A DNA stretch of 57,401 nt, from positions 1 through 57,401 of the forward strand of contig JBMYTN010000028.1 in the NCBI GenBank assembly GCA_049604415.1. The letters run 5' to 3'. A program made the translations under genes and the position numbers. Source of the DNA: JBMYTN01 sp049604415 (lineage in GTDB: Bacteria; Pseudomonadota; Alphaproteobacteria; Rhodospirillales; Rhodospirillaceae). Within the stretch, counting starts at the first letter, position 1; each line of letters opens with the position of its first letter. The notes under the pieces are model-generated. The model saw only the letters and a list, made by a program, of their open reading frames with translations, did no database searches and had not been told where the DNA came from. Positions 49,220 to 57,401 of the stretch are shown here, one piece after another.

Positions 49220-50074
49220 TTGACCGACCCCAACCCGCTCGAAAATCCCTCCCCTGGGCCGCAAAAGCCCGCTTTCGGGGTGTTTGGCCGGACGGGGCGC
49301 GAGTTGGCGGCGGCTGTGGCGTTTCTAACCCGGTTGCCGGTGCCGTTAAAGGATCATGGCTGGCCGGATCCCCAGGCCACGCTCTGGGCCTTTCCTTTGG
49401 TCGGGGCGGGGATCGGGGCCAGCACCGGCTTGCTCATCCTTGCGGCACAGGGCCTCGGCTGGCCAAGCTTGGTGGCGGTGTTGCTCGGCCTGGGCGCGGT
49501 GCTGCTGCTGACCGGGGCGTTGCACGAGGATGGACTGGCCGATTGTGCCGATGCTTTAGGCGCCCGAGGGGGGCGAGACAAAAGACTGGCGGTGATGCGC
49601 GACAGCCAGATCGGCAGCTATGGGGTCTTGGCCCTGGCGGTGCTGCTGGGGCTGAAGGTGGGGCAACTGGCGGCCTTCCCTGTCGGCCTTGGTTTGGTGG
49701 TTTGGTTGGCCGCGACGGGGGCGCTGGGGCGTGGCGCGGCGGTGCTGGTTTTGTTGCTGCTGCCCCCGGCCCGGAATGACGGCTTGGGCCATTGGGCCGG
49801 GCAGGAGGCCCAGGGACGGCGACGCATCGCGGCGATTGTGCTGGGGCTGTGCGGGGCGGTGCTTTTGATCGCGGCAGCGGTCAGCGGGCTTTGGCTGGGT
49901 TTGGTGTTTGGTGTGCTGGGAGCGGGTTTGGTGTTTGGTTTGATGTGTCATTGGGCGAAGAAGGCTCTTGGGGGCCAGACCGGCGATGTGGCCGGGGCAG
50001 CGGTGGTGTTGTGTGAGACCGCAGCCTTGCTTGGCATCGGTTTGGCCATGGGCATGATCGGAGCCCAGCCATGA
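49220..50074 (+). CDS. cobS: Adenosylcobinamide-GDP ribazoletransferase
   Basis: About 284 residues from a TTG start at 49220, chosen because the conserved N-terminus (ELAAAVAFLTRLPVP) begins about 30 residues later and no ATG is available in frame. The start is therefore uncertain. Polytopic membrane protein with the CobS motif GALHEDGLADCADALGARGG and RDSQIGSYGVLAL. It joins GDP-cobinamide and alpha-ribazole (phosphate). It overlaps cobC by four bases (ATGA). Confidence 0.92.
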   Translation: MTDPNPLENPSPGPQKPAFGVFGRTGRELAAAVAFLTRLPVPLKDHGWPDPQATLWAFPLVGAGIGASTGLLILAAQGLGWPSLVAVLLGLGAVLLLTGALHEDGLADCADALGARGGRDKRLAVMRDSQIGSYGVLALAVLLGLKVGQLAAFPVGLGLVVWLAATGALGRGAAVLVLLLLPPARNDGLGHWAGQEAQGRRRIAAIVLGLCGAVLLIAAAVSGLWLGLVFGVLGAGLVFGLMCHWAKKALGGQTGDVAGAAVVLCETAALLGIGLAMGMIGAQP

Positions 50075-50706
50075 TCCGTTGGTGGTTGGTGCGCCATGCC
50101 GCCGTGCCCGGGGGCCGGATTCTCGGGCAGCGCTCCGATCCGGATTGCGATTTGTTTGCGGTTCAGGAGGTCGCAGCGCTGGCGGGGTGGCTGCCAAAAA
50201 GCCTGCCGCTGGTGCATTCGGGCATGCGCCGCACCGTCCAAACCGCCAGCCTGATCGAAGCCGCCGAGGTGACCTTCCCGACCCAAGAGGAGGCTCCGGA
50301 CCTGCGCGAGCAGGATTTCGGCGAGTGGGATGGCCAAAGCTGGGCTGCGCTGGCGGGGGCCGATCAGGCCGAGGATGCCGCCCTGAAAGCCTTTTGGCGT
50401 GCGCCAGGTCGGACTCGTCCGCCGGGAGGGGAAAGCTTTGCCGCCATGATCGATCGGGTCGGCGAGAGCTTGCGCGCCTTGTCCTTCCGGCTGGATGGCC
50501 AGACCGAGCATGATGATGTGTTGGCCGTGGTCCATGCGGGCACGGTCCGGGCCGCTTTGGCCGTGGCCCTGGCCTTGGATCCCGATGCGGCTTTGCGGGT
50601 GATGGTCGCGCCGTTGTCTTTGACCCGGATTGACTGGCTCGGCCCGGCGGACACCGGCGGCGATCCGGCCTGGCGGGTGGTGGGTGTCAATCGGGTGCCG
50701 CCATGA
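50071..50706 (+). CDS. cobC: Alpha-ribazole phosphatase (histidine phosphatase family)
   Basis: A 211-residue member of the histidine phosphatase superfamily. The catalytic RHA motif is at the N-terminus (WWLVRHAAVPGGRILGQRSD), followed by HSGMRRTVQTASLIE, LREQDFGEWDGQSW and the second His in VVHAGTVRAAL. Position between cobS and cobU with ATGA overlaps on both sides supports the cobalamin role over other phosphatases of this fold. Confidence 0.88.
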   Translation: MIRWWLVRHAAVPGGRILGQRSDPDCDLFAVQEVAALAGWLPKSLPLVHSGMRRTVQTASLIEAAEVTFPTQEEAPDLREQDFGEWDGQSWAALAGADQAEDAALKAFWRAPGRTRPPGGESFAAMIDRVGESLRALSFRLDGQTEHDDVLAVVHAGTVRAALAVALALDPDAALRVMVAPLSLTRIDWLGPADTGGDPAWRVVGVNRVPP

Positions 50707-51341
50707 TCGGCCCTTTGATGCCAACCGGCTTGGCGGTTTCCGGCCCGGAAGAGCTGCTGCCCTTACCGCCCTTGTCCCTGGTCTTGGGCGGGGCGCGGTC
50801 AGGCAAAAGCGCCTTTGCCGAGCGTTTGGTTTTGGCGGCGGCACAAGACAGTGCTCCGGTCTATATCGCCACGGCCCAGCTGTGGGATGCGGAGATGGAA
50901 CAGCGTGCCGCCGATCACCGCCAGAACCGGGCGGGCAAGGGCTGGGAGACCGTCGAAACCCAAGGTGACCCGGAGGCCTTGCTGTGGGTGTTGGCGGAGA
51001 CCCGGGATCGCCCGGTTTTGGTCGATTGCCTGACCCTGTGGTTGACCGGTGCGATGCTCGGCCCGGAGGAGCACTGCGACTCAAGCGGCGTTTTGCACGG
51101 CTTTGATGAGCCGGGTCTGATCGCCGATCTTTGCGCCTCTCTGGCGGCACGGTCTGAGGGCGCGCCGGTGGTGCTGGTCTCCAATGAGGTCGGCCTATCC
51201 CTGGTGCCGGAAACGCCTTTGGGCCGGCGGTTCCGGGATGCGCAGGGCCGCATCAACGCAGCCCTCGCCGCCCAGGCCGCGCTTGTGCTATTCACCGTGG
51301 CCGGATTGCCGGTGCCGTTGAAGCGCCCGCCCACTGTGTGA
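50703..51341 (+). CDS. cobU: Adenosylcobinamide kinase / phosphate guanylyltransferase
   Basis: A 212-residue CobU/CobP. The P-loop is LVLGGARSGKSAFAERL; it continues with the conserved PVYIATAQLWDAEMEQRAAD, HRQNRAGKGWETVE and VLVDCLTLWLTGAML, and ends with SNEVGLSLVPETPLGRRFRD. It phosphorylates adenosylcobinamide and adds GMP, providing the CobS substrate. Coupled to cobC by a four-base overlap. Confidence 0.94.
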   Translation: MIGPLMPTGLAVSGPEELLPLPPLSLVLGGARSGKSAFAERLVLAAAQDSAPVYIATAQLWDAEMEQRAADHRQNRAGKGWETVETQGDPEALLWVLAETRDRPVLVDCLTLWLTGAMLGPEEHCDSSGVLHGFDEPGLIADLCASLAARSEGAPVVLVSNEVGLSLVPETPLGRRFRDAQGRINAALAAQAALVLFTVAGLPVPLKRPPTV

Positions 51342-51399
51342 GCTGCCGCTGATAGGCCCCTCCATCCCTCTCCCTCTCCCATTCAATCGCGAGTGCCCC

Positions 51400-52479
51400 A
51401 TGTCCTCTGCGCCTGTTCTGCCCGATGCCCGCAAAATCCCCGCCACCGTGATCACTGGTTTTCTCGGCGCGGGCAAAACCACCTTGATCCGGCATTTGAT
51501 GGAAACCGCCTCGGCTGGCGAAACCGGGCGGCGGATCGCGCTGATCATCAACGAGTTTGGCGATGTCGGGGTGGATAAGGGCCTGCTGGCATCTTGCGGG
51601 ATTGAAGGTTGCTCCGATGAGGAGGTCATTGAGCTGGCCAATGGCTGCCTATGCTGCACCGTAGCCGACGAATTCGTTCCGGCGATGGAAGCCTTACTGG
51701 AACGGGACCCGGCCCCGGAGCATATCATCATCGAGACCTCGGGCCTGGCGCTGCCCAAGCCACTGGTGAAGGCGTTTGATTGGCCCTCGGTCCGGGCCCG
51801 GGTGACCGTCGATGGGGTGGTGACCGTGGTGGATGGCCGGGCCGCTGCCGATGGCCGCTTTGCCGATGATCCCGACGCCGTGGCCGCCCAGCGCGCCGAA
51901 GACGACTCCTTGGATCACGACAATCCGCTGGAAGAGGTGTTCGAGGACCAATTGGCTTGCGCCGATCTGGTGTTGATCAACAAATCCGATCTGTTGTCCT
52001 CTGGGGAGAGCGAAAGCTTGCGCGACTCCTTGAAGGCGGCGCTGCGCCCCGGGGTGTCTTTGGCGGCAATGGCCCATGGCAAGGTGGATCCGGCGGTGGC
52101 GCTGGGCATTGCGGCGGCGGTGGAGGATGACCTTGCGGTGCGCCCGTCCCATCATGACGGCCCCCATGATGATCACGACCACGAGGATTTTGACAGTTTC
52201 TCCGTCGATCCGGGTCCGGTCAGCGATCCGAAAGCTTTTCAGAAGGCTCTGCCCGCCGTCTTAGAGCGCTTTGGCATTTTGCGGCTGAAGGGGCGTTTGA
52301 ATGTGCCAGGCAAGCCGATGGGCCATGTGATCCAGGCGGTTGGGCCTCGGGTTGATGGCTATTTTGACCGGCCCTGGCAGGCCGATGGCTCCGACCGGCG
52401 CTCGGCGCTGGTGGTGATCGGCATGCATGGCTTGGATAAGGAAGCGATTACGGAGGCGATTTGCGCCGCTGCGACATAA
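51400..52479 (+). CDS. cobW: CobW-type G3E GTPase metallochaperone
   Basis: A 359-residue protein. Walker A is in VITGFLGAGKTTLIRHL, the metal-binding CxCC motif in NGCLCCTVADEF, Asp/Glu in ETSGLALP, and the guanine motif NKSD. A His/Asp-rich metal-binding stretch (HHDGPHDDHDHED) lies before the C-terminal CobW_C domain. It is thought to deliver cobalt (or another metal) using GTP. Last gene of the plus-strand cobalamin operon; a hairpin follows. Confidence 0.92.
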   Translation: MSSAPVLPDARKIPATVITGFLGAGKTTLIRHLMETASAGETGRRIALIINEFGDVGVDKGLLASCGIEGCSDEEVIELANGCLCCTVADEFVPAMEALLERDPAPEHIIIETSGLALPKPLVKAFDWPSVRARVTVDGVVTVVDGRAAADGRFADDPDAVAAQRAEDDSLDHDNPLEEVFEDQLACADLVLINKSDLLSSGESESLRDSLKAALRPGVSLAAMAHGKVDPAVALGIAAAVEDDLAVRPSHHDGPHDDHDHEDFDSFSVDPGPVSDPKAFQKALPAVLERFGILRLKGRLNVPGKPMGHVIQAVGPRVDGYFDRPWQADGSDRRSALVVIGMHGLDKEAITEAICAAAT

Positions 52480-52490
52480 GCGACGCTCAG

Positions 52491-52512
52491 CGTGGCCTTA
52501 AGGGAGGCCACG
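52491..52512. terminator. 8-bp hairpin after cobW
   Basis: CGTGGCCT-TAAGGG-AGGCCACG forms a perfect stem 12 bases after the cobW stop, between cobW and a convergent small gene. It has no T-tract, so the terminator call is tentative. Confidence 0.45.
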
Positions 52513-52533
52513 TCCTACCGACTGGGACTGCGT

Positions 52534-52860
52534 TCAGGAATATTCGCGCAGCCGATAGGAATATTGCGGGCGGCGGCGCGGGCGGCATAGCAGCACCAGG
52601 ATGAAGCCGAAGGGGCCGATGACGGCCCAGGCGGGCAGTTCCATCATCATTTGCCAGATAGTGGCCAGGCCTAAGGATTGGACGGTCTCGGACTCCAGGG
52701 GCAGGGCGGGGGCATCTGGGGTTCCGGAGAGCAGGATCCAGACCTCGCGGGTGGCAAGCCCGTCATAGGTTCCGGTGCCCAGGGCCAGCACGGCCTCGCC
52801 GGACGCGATCAGGATGGCGACACAAATGCACAACCAACCGAGGAATCTACCCAAGATCAT
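52534..52860 (-). CDS. Small two-pass membrane protein
   Basis: A 108-residue protein with an N-terminal hydrophobic segment (WLCICVAILIASGEAVLAL, possibly a signal anchor) and a second membrane helix (AWAVIGPFGFILVLLCRP), followed by a basic tail (RRRPQYSYRLREYS). It resembles the small membrane proteins commonly annotated as hypothetical in alphaproteobacteria. No function is assigned. It is convergent with cobW; the 235 bases upstream, up to the tRNA, hold no other gene. Confidence 0.65.
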   Translation of the reverse strand: MILGRFLGWLCICVAILIASGEAVLALGTGTYDGLATREVWILLSGTPDAPALPLESETVQSLGLATIWQMMMELPAWAVIGPFGFILVLLCRPRRRPQYSYRLREYS

Positions 52861-53095
52861 CTCTTTCCCAATCCTCTAGTCTTTTTTCTTACGAGACAAT
52901 GGCAAGAGAATGCTCCTAACCATTCGTAAGTGCAATGATTTTGTCAGTTCGAGGTGGATATTTGGTTAAGACGGAGAGGCTTGCATTTCCGATCTGTCTT
53001 GGGTAGGTTCTGCGCCTCGCTCGCGACCGGTTTTTACCGCGCGGGCAGTCGGCCTGTTCCAGATCCTAAAGCGATTTGGCCGGTAGGGCTGATGG

Positions 53096-54743
<1,648 letters not shown>

Positions 54744-54747
<4 letters not shown>

Positions 54748-55067
54748 GATTGCCCCCTTTCTGCCGTTTGAGCGGCGGTTTCAAATTGGTTTTTGTGAAA
54801 ATCTTGGTCTGAGTGTACGCAATCTTGGATATCGTAATCCGGCTTAGAGTGCTTTTTGCGGGCTTGTCCACAGGCAGATAAAACCTCCTGCACGGGGTGG
54901 ACGCCATAGCCCATGACCACAAATTCGCAAATGATCGCCCAAAGGGCGTCGAGGAATTGGCGTTTTTCCTCTTCGGTCATAGCGGCGTTTTCGAGGTGGT
55001 GGGCGTATAGGTCGTAATCGACGGCGAGCGCGGGCTTAGACCCCGCTGCGAAGCGGTTGTCGGACAT
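54744..55067 (-). CDS. Recombinase-coupled accessory protein
   Basis: A 107-residue soluble protein from the ATG at 55067 (AAGGAT upstream); a longer frame to 55235 looks spurious. It is mostly helical: MTEEEKRQFLDALWAIICEF, then VVMGYGVHPVQEVLSACGQ. Small proteins of this kind often precede serine integrases in alphaproteobacterial elements, but I cannot name its family securely. Four-base overlap with the integrase gene indicates coupled expression; it could be a directionality factor or regulator (inference). Confidence 0.7.
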
Positions 55068-55166
55068 GGCAATCAATCCTTTGAATATAAGTTTCGGGAA
55101 TAATGAACCTGACATCCACGGCAAAGCAGGCCGGGCGGAAGACCAGCCAGAAAGCGGACGCAGTTG

Positions 55167-55211
55167 TAGGAATCCGTTCCTATTATGTTCTAACTTATGC
55201 TTTGCGATCAA
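55167..55211 (-). promoter_or_regulatory. Candidate promoter and operator of the recombinase operon
   Basis: On the minus strand TTGATC (55206-55211) and CATAAT (55182-55187) are spaced 18 bases as -35/-10 elements. A perfect dyad TAGGAA-TCCG-TTCCTA (55167-55182) overlaps the start region, a good place for a repressor. The accessory gene begins about 100 bases downstream. Confidence 0.35.
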
Positions 55212-55572
55212 TAATTGTGTCACGGTTATCCTCAAAATAATGACAGGTGTTCTCTAGGGCTGGGCATAGAGTGTACTTGTCATGGTTTCTTCCCTTTCTT
55301 GGACTGGGTTGCAAGCTGCTGCTGCAACCCTGACACTCTGGCGAAGAGGAGAGATGGGAGGGGACAAGGGGAATCGATGCCGATGGTGCGGGCGCAGCGC
55401 AGCGAGCCACGGTCGGTGTCTATTCTCCTTGCGGGGAGAAAGAGGCACAGCCTCTTGGCCTCCCCGATCAACAAAACCGGGGCAACGCCCCTGCAAAGCA
55501 ATAAGCCGAATATATAGCTTGAAATAATTACCTGTAATTAGTTCTATATTATATAATAAATTGTATATTTGG
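55212..55572. other. Non-coding stretch with short hairpins
   Basis: No convincing gene is seen. It contains GGGTTGCA-N9-TGCAACCC (55306-55330), AGAGGC-ACA-GCCTCT (55441-55455) and a GGGGC-AAC-GCCCC hairpin near 55480. It becomes very AT-rich from about 55500. It could hold a small RNA or regulatory leader; nothing decides this. Confidence 0.4.
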
Positions 55573-55601
55573 TTGACATTTGTGTACACATATATTAAAG
55601 T
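55573..55601 (+). promoter_or_regulatory. Promoter with palindromic operator before brnT/brnA
   Basis: TTGACA (55573-55578) and TAAAGT (55596-55601) are spaced 17 bases. Between them lies the perfect palindrome TGTGTACACA (55581-55590). The arrangement suits autorepression by the BrnA antitoxin encoded downstream. Confidence 0.5.
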
Positions 55602-55617
55602 GTAAAGAGGGTATAGA

Positions 55618-55922
55618 GTGGAGAAAATTACAGAAATACAATGGGATGAGGGCAATGCGGATAAATGTACAAAACACGGCGTTTCCCTCTCTGAGATTAA
55701 GACGTTTTTTTATCCGAGTCTGCTCCGGTAATTTTTTCAGACCCATCCCAAATTGAACCGCGATTCCGGGCTATCGGGCGGATTGATAGCGGACGAGCTT
55801 TATTTGTGGTGTTTACGATAAGGACTATCGAAGAAGAACAATACATACGACCGATCAGTGCCCGGTACATGCACAAAAAGGAGATAGATTATTATGAGCA
55901 AACCACCGCTACCAACCTTTAA
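55618..55922 (+). pseudogene. brnT: BrnT toxin gene with a one-base deletion
   Basis: From the GTG at 55618 the frame reads MEKITEIQWDEGNADKCTKH and GVSLSEIKTFF, then stops early. In the -1 frame, starting at a T7 run near 55704, it continues LSESAPVIFSDPSQIEPRF, RAIGRIDSGRALFVVF and RPISARYMHKKEIDYYE, the proper BrnT C-terminal half. Adding one T would restore a full toxin of about 101 residues. It may be an inactivated toxin, a sequencing error in the homopolymer or, less likely, a programmed -1 shift. The antitoxin gene starts inside its 3' end. Confidence 0.75.
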
Positions 55923-56151
55923 AAGTGATGCAGAAGCCGAAGAATTTGTTGCTAGTGCCGATCTAACGGATTTTGATCTATCCGGCGGAGAGCGTGTCCG
56001 CTTTGAGTTTAAAAAGAAGTCCGCCAGCGTACATTTGCGTTTGCCTCCTCAATTACTGTCTGCTGTGAAAGAGCGGGCAGCGAGAGAGGGCATTCCCTAT
56101 CAACGTTTTATACGGTTACAGCTTGAACGCTCTCTGCAAGAGAAGCGATAG
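55894..56151 (+). CDS. brnA: BrnA-type / CopG-like antitoxin
   Basis: An 85-residue protein whose C-terminal half (KSASVHLRLPPQLLSAVKER, then EGIPYQRFIRLQLERSL) is a ribbon-helix-helix DNA-binding domain. The N-terminal half is acidic. It starts within the end of the broken brnT, with AAAAAGGAG upstream, and is intact. In the family it represses the promoter and neutralises the toxin. It differs in sequence from the antitoxin at 413-676, so the two modules are not recent duplicates. Confidence 0.8.
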   Translation: MSKPPLPTFKSDAEAEEFVASADLTDFDLSGGERVRFEFKKKSASVHLRLPPQLLSAVKERAAREGIPYQRFIRLQLERSLQEKR

Positions 56152-56152
56152 A

Positions 56153-56464
56153 ATGGTAAGCAATACAGACAATACGCAAACACCTGTCCCACCGAAACGC
56201 GATGCGGCGGTAGAAAAATGGTTACAGAAAGAAGTGGCGACTACCTACGATGCCATGCAAGCCGACCCGGATCGGGCTTTATCGGCGGAGAGTGTTTTTT
56301 CCAACCTGCGCGCCCGTCATGTAGTCAATTTTCCGACTTTAAATGAGCCCGAGTATTTGGCGTGGGCAGAATCTAAAATCCAAAACGGTATCCGGGATAT
56401 GAACAGTCCGAAGAAAAGATTTTCTGAGAAAGAGGTCTGGAAAGAGCTAGGCCTTGAAGATTGA
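56153..56464 (+). CDS. Antitoxin-like protein
   Basis: A 103-residue acidic, helical protein from the ATG at 56153, two bases after the previous stop. The segment EVATTYDAMQADPDRALSAE, then SVFSNLRARH, resembles the N-terminal half of small addiction-module antitoxins (StbD/ParD/RelB-like) found with ParE/RelE toxins. The rest (YLAWAESKIQNGIRDMNSPK) is not typical. No toxin gene follows; a convergent resolvase does. The assignment is tentative. Confidence 0.55.
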   Translation: MVSNTDNTQTPVPPKRDAAVEKWLQKEVATTYDAMQADPDRALSAESVFSNLRARHVVNFPTLNEPEYLAWAESKIQNGIRDMNSPKKRFSEKEVWKELGLED

Positions 56465-56514
56465 GTATTAGTGACACAGCAAAGCGGTTAAATTTATGAC
56501 CGTTTGTGACTTTA

Positions 56515-57131
56515 CTACCGTACCAAACGGCGGATGGTCTCGGGATGGACTTGGTGGTGATCAGCTAGTGCTCTAACCGATGAGCCATGCAGCCGTCCCT
56601 GGCGTATGGCTTCGATCTGGTGCGGTGAAAGTTTTGGCGGTCTACCAAGGCGCACCCCCCTGGCACGAGCTGCTTCCAGCCCCGAGCGAGTCCTGTCGGA
56701 GATCATTTGCCGCTCCCATTCTGCCAACGCACCGAAAATATGGAATACAAGCTGCCCCCTGCCGTAGACGTATCAAGATGTTCGCAGAGAGAGCGAAACG
56801 CCACACTCTTTTCACGGCAATGCTCGAGCACACCAATCAAAGTCTTGAGGGAACGCGCCAAACGATCCAAGCGCCATACAACAAGTACATCTCCCGGCTC
56901 TAAATATGCCAATGCTGCGTTAAATGACGGACGGGATTTGGATGTTCCTGACATACCATAGTCTTCAAAGATTTGGTCACACCCTGCTTTTTGTAGGGCG
57001 CGGCGTTGCAAATCAAGGTTCTGTTCGGTGGTAGAGACTCGCGCATAACCGATAAGGCGCGGTTTTTTTGATGTGCCGTGATCAGCGCATTCCTTGCCAG
57101 TGGGTTCATTTCTTCTATTCATATCAATCAC
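56515..57131 (-). pseudogene. Tn3-type serine resolvase/invertase with frameshift
   Basis: Two overlapping frames together make one resolvase of about 205 residues. The N-terminal frame (to 56703) has IGYARVSTTEQNLDLQRRAL with catalytic Ser, then VVWRLDRLARSLKTLI. The C-terminal frame (from 56727) continues AEWERQMISDRTRSGLEAAR, then RGVRLGRPPKL and an HTH (SVRALADHHQVHPETIRRLV). The break is at a G5 run near 56750; one more G would join GG-QLVFHIFGALAEWERQ. It may be a real pseudogene or a homopolymer error. Confidence 0.85.
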
Positions 57132-57348
57132 CTATCCATGTGCGCCTCGCCGATTTACGCCTCTTTCTTGTTGGTTCAACCGGGTGACCCGGCTCACAAA
57201 AACTATCCTTTTTTTGTGCTATAGTGACCCAAGAAGCGCTATTTTCTTTATGTATTATTTTCAGCAACTTGACGGTACAGCCTATGGGTGTATTCCTCTC
57301 TATGCCATGCTTGACAAAAAGGATCGTTTTTGTTAATTTTTGCTTGTT
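57132..57348. other. Non-coding right flank
   Basis: AT-rich sequence upstream of the resolvase gene, up to the terminal repeat. No gene is supported; an 80-codon frame over it has no family features. The resolvase promoter, and possibly its res site, would be expected here, but I see no convincing array of sites. Confidence 0.4.
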
Positions 57349-57401
57349 AGTCGCCTGTGAAGAATTCCCAAGCGTTTGGAAACGTTTAGGATTTCAGGCT
57401 C
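57349..57401. repeat. 53-bp terminal inverted repeat, right copy
   Basis: Exact reverse complement of bases 3-55. It lies just upstream of the resolvase gene, at the very edge of the window; see the left copy for interpretation. Confidence 0.9.

Noticed and set aside
55254..55282. Nine-codon frame MTSTLYAQP with a good ribosome-binding site
   Set aside because: Too short to support, with no conserved feature; it could be a leader peptide but nothing decides it.

Overview
The window looks like a contig from a GC-rich, flagellated, free-living alphaproteobacterium, most likely a Rhodospirillales-type organism. This is an inference from gene content: class I lysyl-tRNA synthetase, a CtrA-type TTAA-N7-TTAA site before flagellar genes, a ribF-lspA-DUF3035-M16-M16 block, a DUF3141/pta/ackA/fabI operon, and the general codon and GC style. 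No rRNA or other direct marker of species is present.

Layout. 1-1000: a 53-bp repeat at the contig edge, a small membrane ORF and an intact BrnT/BrnA toxin-antitoxin pair. 1.1-8.9 kb: a 2OG-Fe(II) oxygenase divergent from a LysR regulator, a 2Fe-2S ferredoxin, lysK, a cyclic-nucleotide-binding protein and a large DinG/Rad3-like helicase. 8.9-14.4 kb: flagellar export and basal-body genes (fliP, fliO, an FlhB C-domain-like gene on the minus strand; flgB, flgC, fliE, fliQ, fliR on the plus strand). 14.4-20.9 kb: a cluster of REP-like hairpins, a membrane/ferredoxin/cyclase fusion, a methyltransferase-like gene, mutL (with endonuclease motifs) and pspF. 21-22.7 kb: the psp envelope-stress operon behind a sigma-54 promoter, ending with an unlabelled 23-residue membrane peptide. 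22.7-27.8 kb: an iron-type operon (two imelysins, a di-heme DUF1111 protein, a DUF1513 protein). 27.9-34.3 kb: two M16 peptidases, a DUF3035 lipoprotein, lspA, ribF, a MaoC hydratase and a small lipoprotein. 34.7-42 kb: acyl-CoA, PHA-like and ketone-body metabolism. 42-48 kb: an accessory cluster, all on the minus strand. 48-52.5 kb: cobalamin lower-pathway genes. 53.1 kb to the end: a partial integrative element in a tRNA-Ser gene, with a large serine recombinase, a broken BrnT with BrnA, and a frameshifted resolvase.

The most novel-looking locus is 44.8-48.0 kb. Two tandem 48-codon genes encode near-identical peptides with a W-x-x-P-x-L-x-x-x-D leader motif and an invariant C-terminal Gly-Gly-Ile-Lys-Lys-Ser. 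They are followed by a PqqD-type leader-binding protein, an HPr-kinase-like enzyme and a sulfotransferase. This resembles the tailoring half of a lasso-peptide/RiPP cluster (kinases of this type phosphorylate a C-terminal Ser in some lasso precursors), but no lasso cyclase or leader protease gene is present. A 276-bp MITE has inserted exactly into the stop codon of the PqqD gene, rebuilding the stop and separating it from the kinase gene. Downstream lie two AT-rich genes of unknown function that look horizontally acquired.

Both contig ends carry the same 53-bp sequence in opposite orientation, so the edges probably reflect a repeat that stopped assembly. Two genes near the right end each lack one base in a homopolymer; they may be true pseudogenes or sequencing errors.
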